Assembly (NCBI GenBank): GCA_963768975.1
Contig: CAVYKB010000013.1
Coordinates: 186,001 to 250,000 of the forward strand
Direction: 5' to 3'
From: CADCTB01 sp963768975
GTDB lineage: Bacteria; Actinomycetota; Acidimicrobiia; Acidimicrobiales; AC-14
Length of the DNA stretch: 64,000 nt
How positions within the stretch are numbered: position 1 is the stretch's first letter; every line of letters starts with the position of its first letter. Shown here piece by piece: positions 1 to 9,018 of this stretch. The notes beneath the pieces are model-generated. The model searched no databases. It saw only the letters and a program-made list of their open reading frames with translations, and was not told where the DNA came from. The position numbers and the translations under genes are program-made.

Positions 1-1369
1 GTCGCCGGCATCAGCGAGCGCCAGGAGCCCAGGGCGTCCCAGTAGAAGCCGCCGATGAAGGACAGAAGGATGATCCCGATGTTGAAGCTCAGATTGGGGT
101 TCCCATCGGCGTTGAGAGGCGAGCGCGCCGTGCTGTGCACGAGCGTCAGCACGGTGGTCACCGCCGCGGCCAGGAACAGGCCGGCGCGCGCCTTGGCGAC
201 GAGGTCCCCGGTCCGGCGGTGGGCGAGGATGCCGCCGGCGGCGCAGACGGCAACGCCGACCGCCACGAAGGGAACCGGGACGGACCCGCCGAACGGGAGG
301 AACCACAGGGCGACCATCGCGCCCACGTAGAAGTACGGCACCGCCGCAGGGTCCAGGGGCGGAGGTGCCGGCCGCCCGTCGGCGGGGATCACCACCGTCG
401 TCCCGTTGACGTCGAGGCGGAGCTCCTCACCTGGCAGCCGCGCCCCGGAGGGCGGGCCTTGACGACCACCCTGCCGCCCAGTTGCAGGCGGTCGAGGGCG
501 TGGCGCAACTGCGCCGCCTGGGTGGCGCTCAGCAACGTGGTGCCGTGGCCTTCGTCGACGTTCATCTCGACCAGGCCGGAGAGATCGGGATGGGCGTTGT
601 GCAGCCGGGTCCATTCCAGCAGGGCGACCTGGAGGTACTTGGCCTCATGCGTCGTCGATGCGCTGAGCTGGCCCTTCCACCCTTCGGCCAGCTCCCAGAG
701 CGCCGAGCCGGGCTGCGGGCGACCGAGCACCGGCACCAGTCCCTCGATGACGTCCACCGCGGAGCTCGCCCCCATGGCCACCTGGTTCTGCCCGGCGAGA
801 AAGGCACGGCGTTGGGCCGCCCCGAGGGCGCGCTGGCGATCGGCCTCAGCTCGCTCGTGCAGATGCGTGCAGTAGCTGAAGACGGCCATGCCGACGAGGA
901 CCGCCACCGCCAGCCACACGATCCCGATCACCTGCACGGGCTTGCCGGCGGACATGCCGCTGATGGTGGTCGTCACCGCAACGGCGGCGGGGACCACCAT
1001 CCCCCGCATGCCCATGCGCACGCCCGCCTCGACGGCCAGGGGGATGACCAGCAACAGGGCGATGTCCGAGGACCCGCTGGCCGGGAGCGGCGAAAGGGTC
1101 CAGAACGCGGCGTCGGTCGCGTCCATGGGGAGGCGCCAGGAGAGCCCGAAGCGGTCTGTTCGCCGAAGGTGGAGCCATACGAGCACATCGAGGACGATGA
1201 AAAGCGGCAGCGCGACGCGCCAGATGCCGGCGCCCTCGGAGGCGGCGCCCGATTGGTCGATCACCATGATCGACCGCATGGTCAGACGGACGGCCAGGTG
1301 GAGGGTGGACCGGATCTCGAGCATGCCGCGCGCGTAATAGCTCTCGATCCGCCGTCCGCCGGTCGCCAT
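1..1369 (-). CDS. Multi-pass membrane protein, sensor-kinase-like, frameshifted and cut by the window edge
   Basis: On the minus strand, reading starts at ATG 1369 and runs about 310 codons to near position 435. There the frame breaks: the original frame soon ends, while the neighbouring frame continues without a stop to base 1. The N-terminal part has several hydrophobic segments, then a charged stretch with HLHERAEADRQR, then a soluble region of about 130 residues that loosely resembles the helical linker of a histidine kinase. The second frame (GEELRLDVNG, then VPYFYVGAMVALW and further hydrophobic segments) looks like continuing membrane protein, so I treat both as one gene with a one-base lesion. 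No H-box or ATP-binding motif is visible in the part present, so kinase activity is not shown. It diverges from the XRE regulator gene, with 74 bases between them. Confidence 0.5.
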
Positions 1370-1443
1370 GCGGACACGTTTCTACCAAGCGCGCGCTTTG
1401 CCGTGCTTGAAGCGCGCGAGGGAAGGCGACGACGATCAGCAGC

Positions 1444-2340
1444 GTGGGCCCCGACCTTGCGTCTGCGATCGTCGAGGCTCGGGCCGGCGCCGGCCTGAGC
1501 CAGGCGGCGCTGGCCCGGCGAGCGGGCATCTCGGCGAGCTACCTGTCCCGGATCGAGAGCGCGGCGTGGGAGCGGGGAGGGCCGCTGCCGGCCGACGGGG
1601 TGCTGCGGGCGCTCGCCCGGGCACTCGGGATCAGCTCAGCCGCCCTGGTGGCCCTCGGCCAGGCGGCCCGCGAACGGCAGCGGACGGTGACCGGCGCCGG
1701 TGGGCTGGCGGCGCGGGCGGGGAACAGGTCGCCGTACGCAGTCACTCTGGGCGCCGAAGCGGTCGACGCTGCCGCCCGGGGGGTCGTCCGGCGGAACCCG
1801 CCCCAGGGAACCCTGCGCTCGGCCCAGGTGTACGTGGGCGAGCCGCTCGACGGCGAGCTGGAACCGTCGTACCTGGACACCCTGGGCGCCGCGCTGGCCG
1901 AGAGTCCCGAAGCGATGCTGTACCGGGTCTGCGCGTCAGACCACCGCTCGCTCGACACGGCCCGGGCCACGGTCGACCGGTTGGCGGGCGGGCGCCCACC
2001 TGGCAGAGCGGGCAACGTCCGAACCAGGATCGCATTCTCCAACCCGCTGGTCCTCGACGTGCTCATCGGCGACCACGAGGTGTTGCTGGCCGTACCCGAC
2101 CGGCGGGGCCGGCCCAATCTGCGAGCCGGCATCGTTGTCGACGATCCCGACTTCGTGGGCGCCCTGCGCGACTGGTTCGACGAGACCGTGTGGGATCCCC
2201 AGTGCTGGTACGCGGACATCCGGGGCGACTCCGTGGACGACGCGTTCGCCGCCATCGGGGAGGTCATGTCGGCGGCCGAGCGCCACGCCGACCCGGGAGC
2301 ACCGCTGTTCACCGGCCCGAGTGCGGCTCCCAGCGGGTAG
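1444..2340 (+). CDS. XRE-family transcriptional regulator
   Basis: A 298-residue protein with a GTG start. Residues about 7-65 form a Cro/C1-type helix-turn-helix, with the core LSQAALARRAGISASYLSRI. The remaining 230 residues are a ligand or effector domain I cannot name. The end (around DWFDETVWD) resembles the C-terminal part of regulators that carry a phospholipase-D-like or wing-like sensory domain, but no HKD motif is present. The gene is divergent from the membrane protein on its left and ends 45 bases before rpmE. It is probably a local regulator; its targets are not evident. No ribosome binding site is clear before the GTG. Confidence 0.8.
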   Translation: MGPDLASAIVEARAGAGLSQAALARRAGISASYLSRIESAAWERGGPLPADGVLRALARALGISSAALVALGQAARERQRTVTGAGGLAARAGNRSPYAVTLGAEAVDAAARGVVRRNPPQGTLRSAQVYVGEPLDGELEPSYLDTLGAALAESPEAMLYRVCASDHRSLDTARATVDRLAGGRPPGRAGNVRTRIAFSNPLVLDVLIGDHEVLLAVPDRRGRPNLRAGIVVDDPDFVGALRDWFDETVWDPQCWYADIRGDSVDDAFAAIGEVMSAAERHADPGAPLFTGPSAAPSG

Positions 2341-2355
2341 GAGCCGGCGAACCGG

Positions 2356-2379
2356 TATCCTGGTCGTCCTGACGAGGAG
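2356..2379 (+). promoter_or_regulatory. rpmE promoter -10 and ribosome binding site
   Basis: TATCCT at 2356-2361 fits an actinobacterial -10 hexamer. GAGGAG at 2374-2379 lies 6 bases before the rpmE ATG and is a strong Shine-Dalgarno site. No convincing -35 is seen. The short leader of about 18 bases leaves no room for an autoregulatory structure. Confidence 0.55.
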
Positions 2380-2385
2380 ATTTTC

Positions 2386-2604
2386 ATGAAGACTGCCACG
2401 CACCCCGACTACGTGACCGCCAGCGTCCGCTGCTCCTGCGGCAACACGTTCACCACCCGCTCGGTCAAGCCCGAGCTCCGGGTCGAGCTGTGCAACGAGT
2501 GCCATCCATTCTTCACCGGCAAGCAGAAGCTCGTCGACACCGGTGGCCGGGTCGAGCGCTTCGAGCGCCGCTACGGCGCCCGGAAGGGCCAAGCCAAGAA
2601 GTAA
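2386..2604 (+). CDS. rpmE: 50S ribosomal protein L31 (zinc-binding type)
   Basis: A 72-residue protein of the usual L31 length, part of the large ribosomal subunit. Cysteines 16, 18, 36 and 39 (CSC and CNEC) give the four-cysteine, zinc-binding form of L31, the one usually expressed when zinc is sufficient. The tail ends in GARKGQAKK, a basic rRNA-contacting extension. In actinomycetes rpmE is normally followed directly by prfA. Here prfA lies 28 kb downstream, so the two have been separated. A sequence resembling the last 17 codons of this gene occurs again at 16026-16076. Confidence 0.97.
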   Translation: MKTATHPDYVTASVRCSCGNTFTTRSVKPELRVELCNECHPFFTGKQKLVDTGGRVERFERRYGARKGQAKK

Positions 2605-2674
2605 AGCGCCGGCGCCGGTATGTCGTTGCACCTCTGTCACCCGGGAAATAGTCTCGGGCCAGGAGGCGAAGCGA

Positions 2675-2821
2675 TTGACGACGATGAGCATGTTGGCGAC
2701 CTCGGGTATGGCCTTGGTGGTCCTGCTCGTCGTCGCGGGCGCCTACTTCGTGGCCACCCGCCCGTGCGAGAGCGGGCATCACCGCCGTCATTTGCGCCGC
2801 CGGCGCTACGAGCCCTGGTGA
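2675..2821 (+). CDS. Small single-pass membrane protein
   Basis: A 48-residue reading frame with a TTG start at 2675, chosen because a perfect AGGAGG (2661-2666) ends 8 bases before it. ATG 2684 in the same frame would be 17 bases away. The core MALVVLLVVAGAYFVATRP is one transmembrane helix, followed by a short basic cytoplasmic tail rich in His and Arg. It lies between rpmE and the coiled-coil gene. The duplicated module at 16 kb lacks it. I do not recognise a family. Confidence 0.55.
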   Translation: MTTMSMLATSGMALVVLLVVAGAYFVATRPCESGHHRRHLRRRRYEPW

Positions 2822-2856
2822 CGGACAGTCCGTCGAAAAAAGGACCCGGCTGTGGA

Positions 2857-2862
2857 TAGGCT
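2857..2862 (+). promoter_or_regulatory. -10-like element before coiled-coil gene, copy 1
   Basis: TAGGCT lies 8 bases before GTG 2871 and 11 before ATG 2874, so transcription would begin at or next to the start codon. The surrounding GTGGATAGGCTGG recurs before the paralogous gene at 16134, which supports a conserved control element. Confidence 0.5.
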
Positions 2863-2870
2863 GGGGGCTG

Positions 2871-3704
2871 GTGATGGCGGACAGCGAGTCGTTCTCCAAC
2901 GACATCTCCGGGCTGTGGGGCGTCCGAGAGGACCCGTTGGAGCCGCCGCGGCCCAACGGCACGGCCACCAACGGCCACGACCCCAAGCCGGCGCCCAGCA
3001 ACGGCAGCCACGCCGAGGCACCGAAGGACGATCCTCGAGACACCGTGGCCCGGTTGGCCGACGCCCTCGCCGGCCACCAGGTCGACATCGTGCGCCACTC
3101 GGAACTCAGCGCCATGCGCACCGAGATGGAGGACGGCTTCGCCCAGAGGCTGGCGGTCGCCCTCTTCGAGCTCCTGTCCGCGTCCAAGGACCAGTTCGCC
3201 TCGGTCGAGGACCACATCGACGCTCGCCTCCACGAGGTAGCGCATCAGGTCGGCGAGTCGCTGAAGGCCGAGGGCGACCGGCTGGCGCTGGCCGTCGACA
3301 TCCAGCAGCGAGCGACGGCGGACTTGGCCCGGTCGGTCCGGGACGAGCTGGTGGAGATCAGCAACCGGTTCCGCGGGCCAATCGACGATCTGGCTTCCTT
3401 CCAGCGGGAGATTCGCCACGAGGTCGGCCGCCTCGGTGACGAGGTGGCCGCCTACGGGGTGGAGGCTGCCCGGCGGTCGGAGGAGAGCGCCGAGCGGGTG
3501 GATCAGGCCGGCGCCGCCCTGTCCCAGCGGATCGAGAGCACGGAAATGCGGTCGACGGAAGCATTGGAGAGGATCACCGAAACCATCGCGTCGGTCCAGC
3601 GGGACCTGAGCCAGGTTCATGAGGCACTACGGGGGTTGAGGGAAGAGGTCAGCAGCCGGCGCGAGCGTGCGGATGCCCGGCGCCGGTGGGGCCGTTCGAG
3701 CTGA
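2871..3704 (+). CDS. Coiled-coil protein with disordered N-terminus, copy 1
   Basis: A 277-residue protein with no family I recognise. Residues 1-20 carry the short motif SFSNDISGLWG, shared with the paralog at 16134 (YTDDISALWG). Residues 20-55 are a Pro/Asn/Gly-rich linker. From about residue 60 to the end it is a nearly continuous heptad-rich helix (for example FQREIRHEVGRLGDEV) with a basic tail. There is no signal peptide or membrane segment, so it should be cytoplasmic. It is followed by the CapD-like gene, and the same pair recurs at 16.1-18.9 kb. A scaffold or regulator for polysaccharide enzymes is plausible but is only inferred from this pairing. Start: GTG 2871 or ATG 2874. Confidence 0.75.
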   Translation: MMADSESFSNDISGLWGVREDPLEPPRPNGTATNGHDPKPAPSNGSHAEAPKDDPRDTVARLADALAGHQVDIVRHSELSAMRTEMEDGFAQRLAVALFELLSASKDQFASVEDHIDARLHEVAHQVGESLKAEGDRLALAVDIQQRATADLARSVRDELVEISNRFRGPIDDLASFQREIRHEVGRLGDEVAAYGVEAARRSEESAERVDQAGAALSQRIESTEMRSTEALERITETIASVQRDLSQVHEALRGLREEVSSRRERADARRRWGRSS

Positions 3705-3877
3705 GGTGGCGCGCGCACACTTCACAGAACCCCGCACGCGGTAGTACGGTGCTGACACTGCTGGTAAGTGCCACTTCGGGGGTTGTTGGCATCTGCGGGG
3801 TAGCTGCTGAGGCGTGTCGAAGGGCCAACCGGCGAAAGAGTCCACACCGGATCGGCGAAGAAAGGGCGGGAACCACA

Positions 3878-5801
3878 ATGGCAGTCGGCCGACGGAACGC
3901 AACTCCAGGCCAGGGCCGAACCGAGCGTCTGTTCCGGCGGATCACTCGCCGCCGGCGCTACCGCAGCGTCCTCCAGATGGCGATGGACGGCATGGCGTGG
4001 GCCATCGCCCTCTACGCCGCCACGTGGCTCCGTTACGACTTCGAGATCGCTCGCCTCGACGACGGCGGGCTGCTCCTGCTCGTTCCCGTCGCCGTGGTCG
4101 TCCAAGCCCTCGCCGGCCTGGTGTGTGGCCTCTACACGGGCCGGGCCCGGTTCGGCAGCTTCGACGAGGTGGTGGCCATGGCGCCGTCGGTGCTGGCGAC
4201 GGCCGTTCTGCTGTTCGTCGTCAACATCGTGGCCGACCCCCAGCTCGCGCCCGAGAGCGTCCCGCTTGATCGGCGGGGTCATGGCCCTCTCGCTGCTGGC
4301 GGGCATCCGCTACTGCTGGCGCTTGGGCCTCGAACGCCGACGCCGGCCGAACGTCGACGGCTGCCACCGGCTGTTGCTCTTCGGCGCCGGCGAGGGCGCG
4401 GCCCAGGTCATCGCCGCCCTGATGCGCGACCCGTACAGCAAGTACGTCCCCGTCGGGCTGATCGACGACGACCCGGCCAAGCGCCGGTTGCGCATCACGG
4501 GCATCCCGGTCCTGGGGGACCGCACGCGACTGATCGAGGCGGCCAAGCAGTGCCGGGCCGACAGCCTGCTCATCGCCATGCCCAGCGCCGGCCCCGAACT
4601 GGTCACCGAGCTGAGCGAGCTGGCGCGGGTCGCCGGCCTGGCCGCCAAGGTGCTGCCGCCGGTCAGCGAGCTGTTCGGCGGCGAGATCGACGCCAGCGAC
4701 ATCCGTGACGTCACCACGGCCGACCTCCTCGGCCGTCACGAGATCGACACCGACCTCGAGTCCATCGCCGGCTACCTCACCGGCAAGCGGGTGCTGGTCA
4801 CCGGCGCCGGGGGCTCCATCGGCTCCGAGCTGTGCAAGCAGATCTACCGGTTCGCCCCCGGCCGGCTGTTCATGCTCGACCGCGACGAATCGGCCCTCCA
4901 CGGCGTGCAGCTCGCCATCGAGGGCCGGGCCCTGCTGACCTCGCCCGACCTCATCCTGTGCGACCTGCGTGACCGCCGCGCCGTCCAGGAGGTCTTCACC
5001 CGCTCCCGGCCCGACGTGGTGTTCCACGCCGCCGCCCTCAAGCACCTGACCCTCCTCGAGCAGCACCCGGCGGAGGCGGTCAAGACCAACGTGTGGGCCA
5101 CGCTCGACCTTCTCGAGATCACCGCCAGCGCCGGCGTCAAGCGCTTCGTCAACATCTCCACCGACAAGGCCGCCGACCCCTGCAGCGTGCTCGGCTACAC
5201 CAAGCGCATCACCGAGCGGCTGACCAGCCACTTCGCATCGTCGGCCCGGGGCACCTACCTCAGCGTGCGGTTCGGCAATGTCCTCGGCAGTCGCGGCTCG
5301 ATGCTGACCACGTTCCAGAGCCAGATCGAGCGGGGCGGCCCGCTGACGGTCACCGACCCCCACGTCACCCGGTTCTTCATGACCATCGAGGAAGCGGTGC
5401 AGCTCGTCATCCAGGCCGGCGCCATCGGCAACGACGGCGAGGCGCTGGTGCTCGACATGGGCAAGCCGGTGGTGATCGCCGAGGTCGCCCGGCTCATGGC
5501 CGCCCGCTCCAGCCGGCGCATCGACATCGAGTTCACCGGCCTGCGCCCGGGGGAGAAGCTGCACGAGGTCCTGCTGGCCTCCGACGAGGTCGACGTCCGG
5601 CCCGCGCACCACCTGATCTCCCAGGTGCCGGTGCCGGCGCTGGCGCCCGACGCCGTCCGGGCGATTGCCATCGACACTGACCCACAGACGCTTGTGACTG
5701 ACCTTGCGGAACTCGCCGGCGCCGCACGACAGCTCGAGGTTCAGCGAGGGGCAGTCAGCGCCGACGCTATGAACGCGGCGAACTCGGCGTTGCGTCCTTA
5801 G
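3878..5801 (+). CDS. CapD/FlaA1-like membrane nucleotide-sugar dehydratase/epimerase, copy 1 (frameshifted)
   Basis: ATG 3878 follows an AGGGCGG site. The first frame gives N-terminal membrane helices (MDGMAWAIALYAATWLRYDF and two more) and breaks at about 4265. The next frame continues with a first Rossmann domain (LLLFGAGEGAAQVI) and a second short-chain-dehydrogenase domain (GKRVLVTGAGGSIGSELCKQ) to TAG 5799-5801. Comparison with the copy at 16974 shows one extra base in CCGCTTGATC at the break. The family converts UDP-N-acetyl sugars to 4-keto-6-deoxy intermediates for surface glycans. In the catalytic segment TDKAADPCSVLGYTK, the position normally held by Met or Tyr is Leu. It is convergent with the Wzz/kinase gene, with stops overlapping by 2-3 bases. 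Confidence 0.85.
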
Positions 5802-7494
5802 GTCGTCCGCTTGGCCCGGCGCCGGCCTCGACGCCCCTTCACCTCGACTTTGCCGTTCCCGTTCTGGTGCGGCTGGCCCTGCTACTGGCAGAGCGGAGTA
5901 GTAGCCGTAGGCGTAGCGCCCGTACCCGCCTTCGACGGTCACGCCGTTCACCACCGCGCCGGCAAGGGGAGCCTTGACCTGCAGGAGCATCTCGGCGGCT
6001 CGGGCTGCGGCCTTCTGCGTCGTCGTGCCCGCCGTCGTCACCAGGATCGTGGAGTCGACGCGCTGGGAGAGGACCAAGGCGTCGGTCACCGGAAGGCAGG
6101 GCGGCGAGTCGACCAGGACGACATCGGCCTGCGAGCTCAGAGTTTGGAACAGCTCAGCGGCCCGGCGAGAGGAGAGCAGCTCAGAGGGGTTCGGGGGGAG
6201 CGGTCCCGACGCCAGAACCAGCAGGCGCTCCTGTCCCGGGATCGGCTGCAGCGCCTTCGTCAGCCCCACCTCCCCCAGCAGCACCGAGGTGAACCCAGTG
6301 GTGTTGGCCACATCGAAGAAGGCGTGCAGGCGCGGCCGCCGCAAATCGCAGTCCACGACCACGGTCCGGAGGCCGGAGGCCGCGAACGCAACGGCGAGGT
6401 TCGAGAGCGTCGTGGTCTTCCCCTCGGCAGCATTGGGACTCGTCACCTGGATGATGCGTACCGCTCGGTCGAGGCCCATGAACTGGATCGACGTGCGGAG
6501 GATCCGGTACGCCTCGGCCGCCGTCGAGTTGGGCTCGGTGATCGACACGACACGACCCTCGTCCCTCGCCTTCCAGTCGGGAACGATGGGTATGAGACCG
6601 AGCACGGCCGTGCCTGGGACGGCCCGCTCGAAATCCTCCTTCCCCTTGATCGAGTCGTCGAGATGCTCACGGAGGAACGCCAGGCCGACGCCGAGGAGCA
6701 GGCCGAGGACTCCGCCAAGGACGCCGTTCCGCATGGGCGTCGGAGCGAACGGGGCGGAGGGCCTCGATGCCGGCGTGATGAGCACGACGCCGCCGTTGGC
6801 CAACTCGCTGTCGACCTGGAGCTGGTCGAGCCGCTGCCGGAAGGTGGCGATCTGACCCTCCATCGACGCCCGTCTGGAGGCGATCGACTGCTCGATGCTG
6901 GTCCGCTGCGCGCACGCGTCTGGCGTTGCCTGCTGGCTGACGCAGGTCGGAGCGCCGGTCAGCTGTGAGCCAAGGTTCCCGATCTGGCTGTTCAGATCGG
7001 CGATCCTGTCCTGGATGCCAGCGCTCGCCGCCGAGAACTCATCGACCGCCTGCTTCAGCCGGAACTCGATGTACGCGTTGGCGTAGGCGTTGGCGACGGC
7101 CTGCGCCCGGTCCGGATCGGTGCTCTCCGCCCGGATCGTGACCACGTCGGTCTGGCCCACCGGGCGAACCTGCACGGAGGGAGCGCTACCGATCTTCTCG
7201 CGCACGAGCGCCTGTACCGGCTCGGCCTTGATCACCTCGATCTCGGTCTGAACGGCGCGCTCCGAGTTGACGTTCGACTGGGTCGCACCGCCGGTGAAGA
7301 CGGTGCCGGCGGAGCGCGGCCGGATGAGAAGCTTCGCCACCGCAGCGTAGCGAGGGGTCTGCGCGGCTGAAAGGGCGAGCGACAACCCCGAGCACGATGA
7401 GCACCGAAAGGGCGATGATGGCCTTTCGGCGCCTGATGACCTGCAGGTAGTCGCGGAGGTCGAGCTCGGCTTCCGCCGCCTCTTGAGGGAGCAC
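5798..7494 (-). CDS. Wzz/BY-kinase polysaccharide chain-length and tyrosine kinase protein, copy 1 (frameshifted twice)
   Basis: GTG 7494 starts LDLRDYLQVIRRRKAIIALS, the first membrane helix of a Wzz domain. The frame shifts by one base in a GGGG run near 7380. The main part has the periplasmic Wzz region, a second helix (GVLGGVLGLLLGVGLAFLRE) and a cytoplasmic BY-kinase domain with Walker A (SPNAAEGKTTT) and Walker B (VVLVDSPP). It ends with a tyrosine cluster, YGRYAYGYY. A second one-base shift near 5900 restores the tail NGNGKVEVKGRRG and a TAA at 5798-5800; without it the frame would run on uselessly to 4221. Such proteins set polymer length through autophosphorylation of the tyrosine tail. 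The paralog at 48047 is intact. Confidence 0.85.
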
Positions 7495-7501
7495 TCAGCA
7501 A

Positions 7502-8184
7502 GCGTACTCGGGTCGGTACTGTGGACGTCGGGTCAACACATTGGCCTCGGCAGAATCAGCATGCGCTAGGATGGCGGCGATGGCGGCGATGGCGGCGATG
7601 GCGGCGATGGCGGCGATGGCGGCGATGGCGGCGATGGCGGCGATGGCGGAGATAGCGGCGATGGCGGCGAGGCGAGGGCGGAGGTAGACGACTGGTTGGG
7701 TCAGGACAGTTCGTCCGCGGGAAGATCAGGAGGCTAAGGCTGCCGCGATCGGCCGCTGCCCTTGGCCGGGATTCAGTTTGCCCTCGCGTGATGCCCTTCG
7801 CTATGAAGCTGTCGCCAGACAGGGCTCGCGTCGCTCAATTGTATTCATGCCGCTCGGATGATGGAGGCACGCTCGCTAACGGAGCGGCGACGCGGGGTCG
7901 AGAGCAGATATCACTGGCTTGCCCCCCTCAAGATTGACCGTCTTTGCCGCGACGTCGGTTCATAGCGGTCGATCTAGCTCCACTGCCGTCACTCCGCCCT
8001 TCTACCCGCATGACGCTACACGTATCTCGGCCCTCGTTTCTGGTCCCATCAATGCAGAACCACAGTTGGGAGCATGATTGAATGCGGTAACGGCTCTACA
8101 GCGGCAAGGATTTAAGTGGAAAGCAGCGTACCCGAAGGTCGGCACTCGCAATTTGAAGGTATGCGTTTACGAGGTTCTCGATCG
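7502..8184. other. Gene-free stretch at the left edge of the low-G+C cassette
   Basis: Apart from the tandem repeat at 7571-7669 I see no gene. The first bases hold the upstream region of the Wzz/kinase gene, and the rest leads into the transketolase gene. TTGACC at 7934 could be a -35, but no -10 at the right distance supports it. There is no transposase, integrase or tRNA remnant. Confidence 0.5.
7571..7669. repeat. Nine-base tandem repeat, 11 units
   Basis: Units of ATGGCGGCG start at 7571 and repeat every 9 bases. The first eight are perfect, then come ATGGCGGAG, ATAGCGGCG and one more perfect unit. It lies in the gene-free stretch upstream of the Wzz/kinase gene, exactly where base composition changes. 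Slippage could vary the copy number. No gene needs it as coding sequence. Confidence 0.95.
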
Positions 8185-9018
8185 ATGACTCCGGACTGCC
8201 CAGAGACACGCTCAATAGAGCTCGCTCATAGGATTCGCCTCCATGTACTTTCCATGACGCGATTGGGTAATAGTTCTCACGTCGGCTCAAACTTTTCGTG
8301 CGCTGATATCATATCGGTCCTATACGCACGGATCCTCTCGGTGCGCCCGGCTGACGCGAATTGGCCCAGTAGAGACCGGTTTGTGCTGAGCAAGGGCCAT
8401 GCTGGAGCTGCGGTGTACGCAGCACTCGCTGAGTGTGGCTTCTTCCCGACAGAATGGCTCAAGGAGCACTACCAAGATGGATCGAGGTTCAGCGGACACA
8501 TCTCCCACAAGGGTATTCCTGGCGTCGAGATGTCCACAGGATCGTTAGGCCACGGTCTGCCGGTTGCGACCGGATTGGCATACGCAGCCCGACTTGACAG
8601 CAGTCCTTGGCGCACCTTCTGTCTTCTCAGCGACGGGGAGTGTGATGAAGGAAGCAACTGGGAGGCAATGATGTTCGCCGGGCACCACAAATTAGGCAAC
8701 CTCGTAGCGATAGTGGATTACAACAAGCTGCAAAGTCTGACGTCCGTCGCAGCAACGCTGAATCTCGAGCCGTTCACCGACAAATGGCGTGCCTTCGGAT
8801 GGGAAACCGTGGAGGCGAACGGCCACGACCATGAGTCGCTCTGGCGTGCCCTCTCCAGAGCGGAGGGCGAGCGACCGACGGCGTTAATCGCTCATACCAC
8901 TAAAGGTAAGGGGGTTTCCTTCATGGAGAACAGTGTGCTGTGGCATTACCGGAGCCCGCAGGGGTCCGAATATGAGGAGGCACTTCGCGAACTGCTGGAT
9001 TTGGGCGGGCATCGCTAG
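8185..9018 (+). CDS. Transketolase, N-terminal (TPP-binding) subunit
   Basis: About 277 residues from ATG 8185, which has GAGG 10 bases upstream; the frame is open back to GTG 8116. Conserved parts are SSHVGSNFSCADIISVLY, the HAGAAVYAAL segment, STGSLGHGLPVATG and the thiamine-diphosphate motif SDGECDEGSNWE with N in DYNK. The usual GDG is SDG here. Split transketolases work as heterodimers, and the second half follows immediately. In polysaccharide loci such pairs are thought to supply unusual sugar or keto-sugar precursors, so a special-sugar role is inferred rather than pentose phosphate metabolism. The G+C content is much lower than in the flanks. Confidence 0.9.
   Translation: MTPDCPETRSIELAHRIRLHVLSMTRLGNSSHVGSNFSCADIISVLYARILSVRPADANWPSRDRFVLSKGHAGAAVYAALAECGFFPTEWLKEHYQDGSRFSGHISHKGIPGVEMSTGSLGHGLPVATGLAYAARLDSSPWRTFCLLSDGECDEGSNWEAMMFAGHHKLGNLVAIVDYNKLQSLTSVAATLNLEPFTDKWRAFGWETVEANGHDHESLWRALSRAEGERPTALIAHTTKGKGVSFMENSVLWHYRSPQGSEYEEALRELLDLGGHR

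Larger units (their letters stand above)
2851..5680 (+). repeat. Direct repeat, left copy: promoter + coiled-coil + CapD-like module
   Basis: The order and sequence of this segment (GTGGATAGGCTGG element, coiled-coil gene, CapD-like gene) recur in the same orientation at about 16108-18760. Similarity is very high over the CapD dehydrogenase domain, with long identical runs of codons, and weaker in the coiled-coil gene. The ends are approximate because I judged them by eye. Confidence 0.7.

Noticed and set aside
135..1529. Several plus- and minus-strand frames of 100-340 codons over the first gene
   Set aside because: Only the minus-strand frame 389-1369 shows membrane segments and sensible composition; the others are shadows.
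4221..5797. Minus-strand frame continuing the kinase gene for more than 500 codons across the CapD-like gene
   Set aside because: It has no stop because high G+C suppresses stops. The plus-strand protein is clearly conserved, and the kinase tail is complete at 5798 in the neighbouring frame.
7571..7669. CRISPR array
   Set aside because: Units are 9 bases with no spacers and no cas genes nearby; it is a simple tandem repeat.
7571..7690. Met-Ala-Ala repeat protein encoded by the tandem repeat
   Set aside because: The frame has no ribosome site or conserved continuation and ends soon after the repeat.
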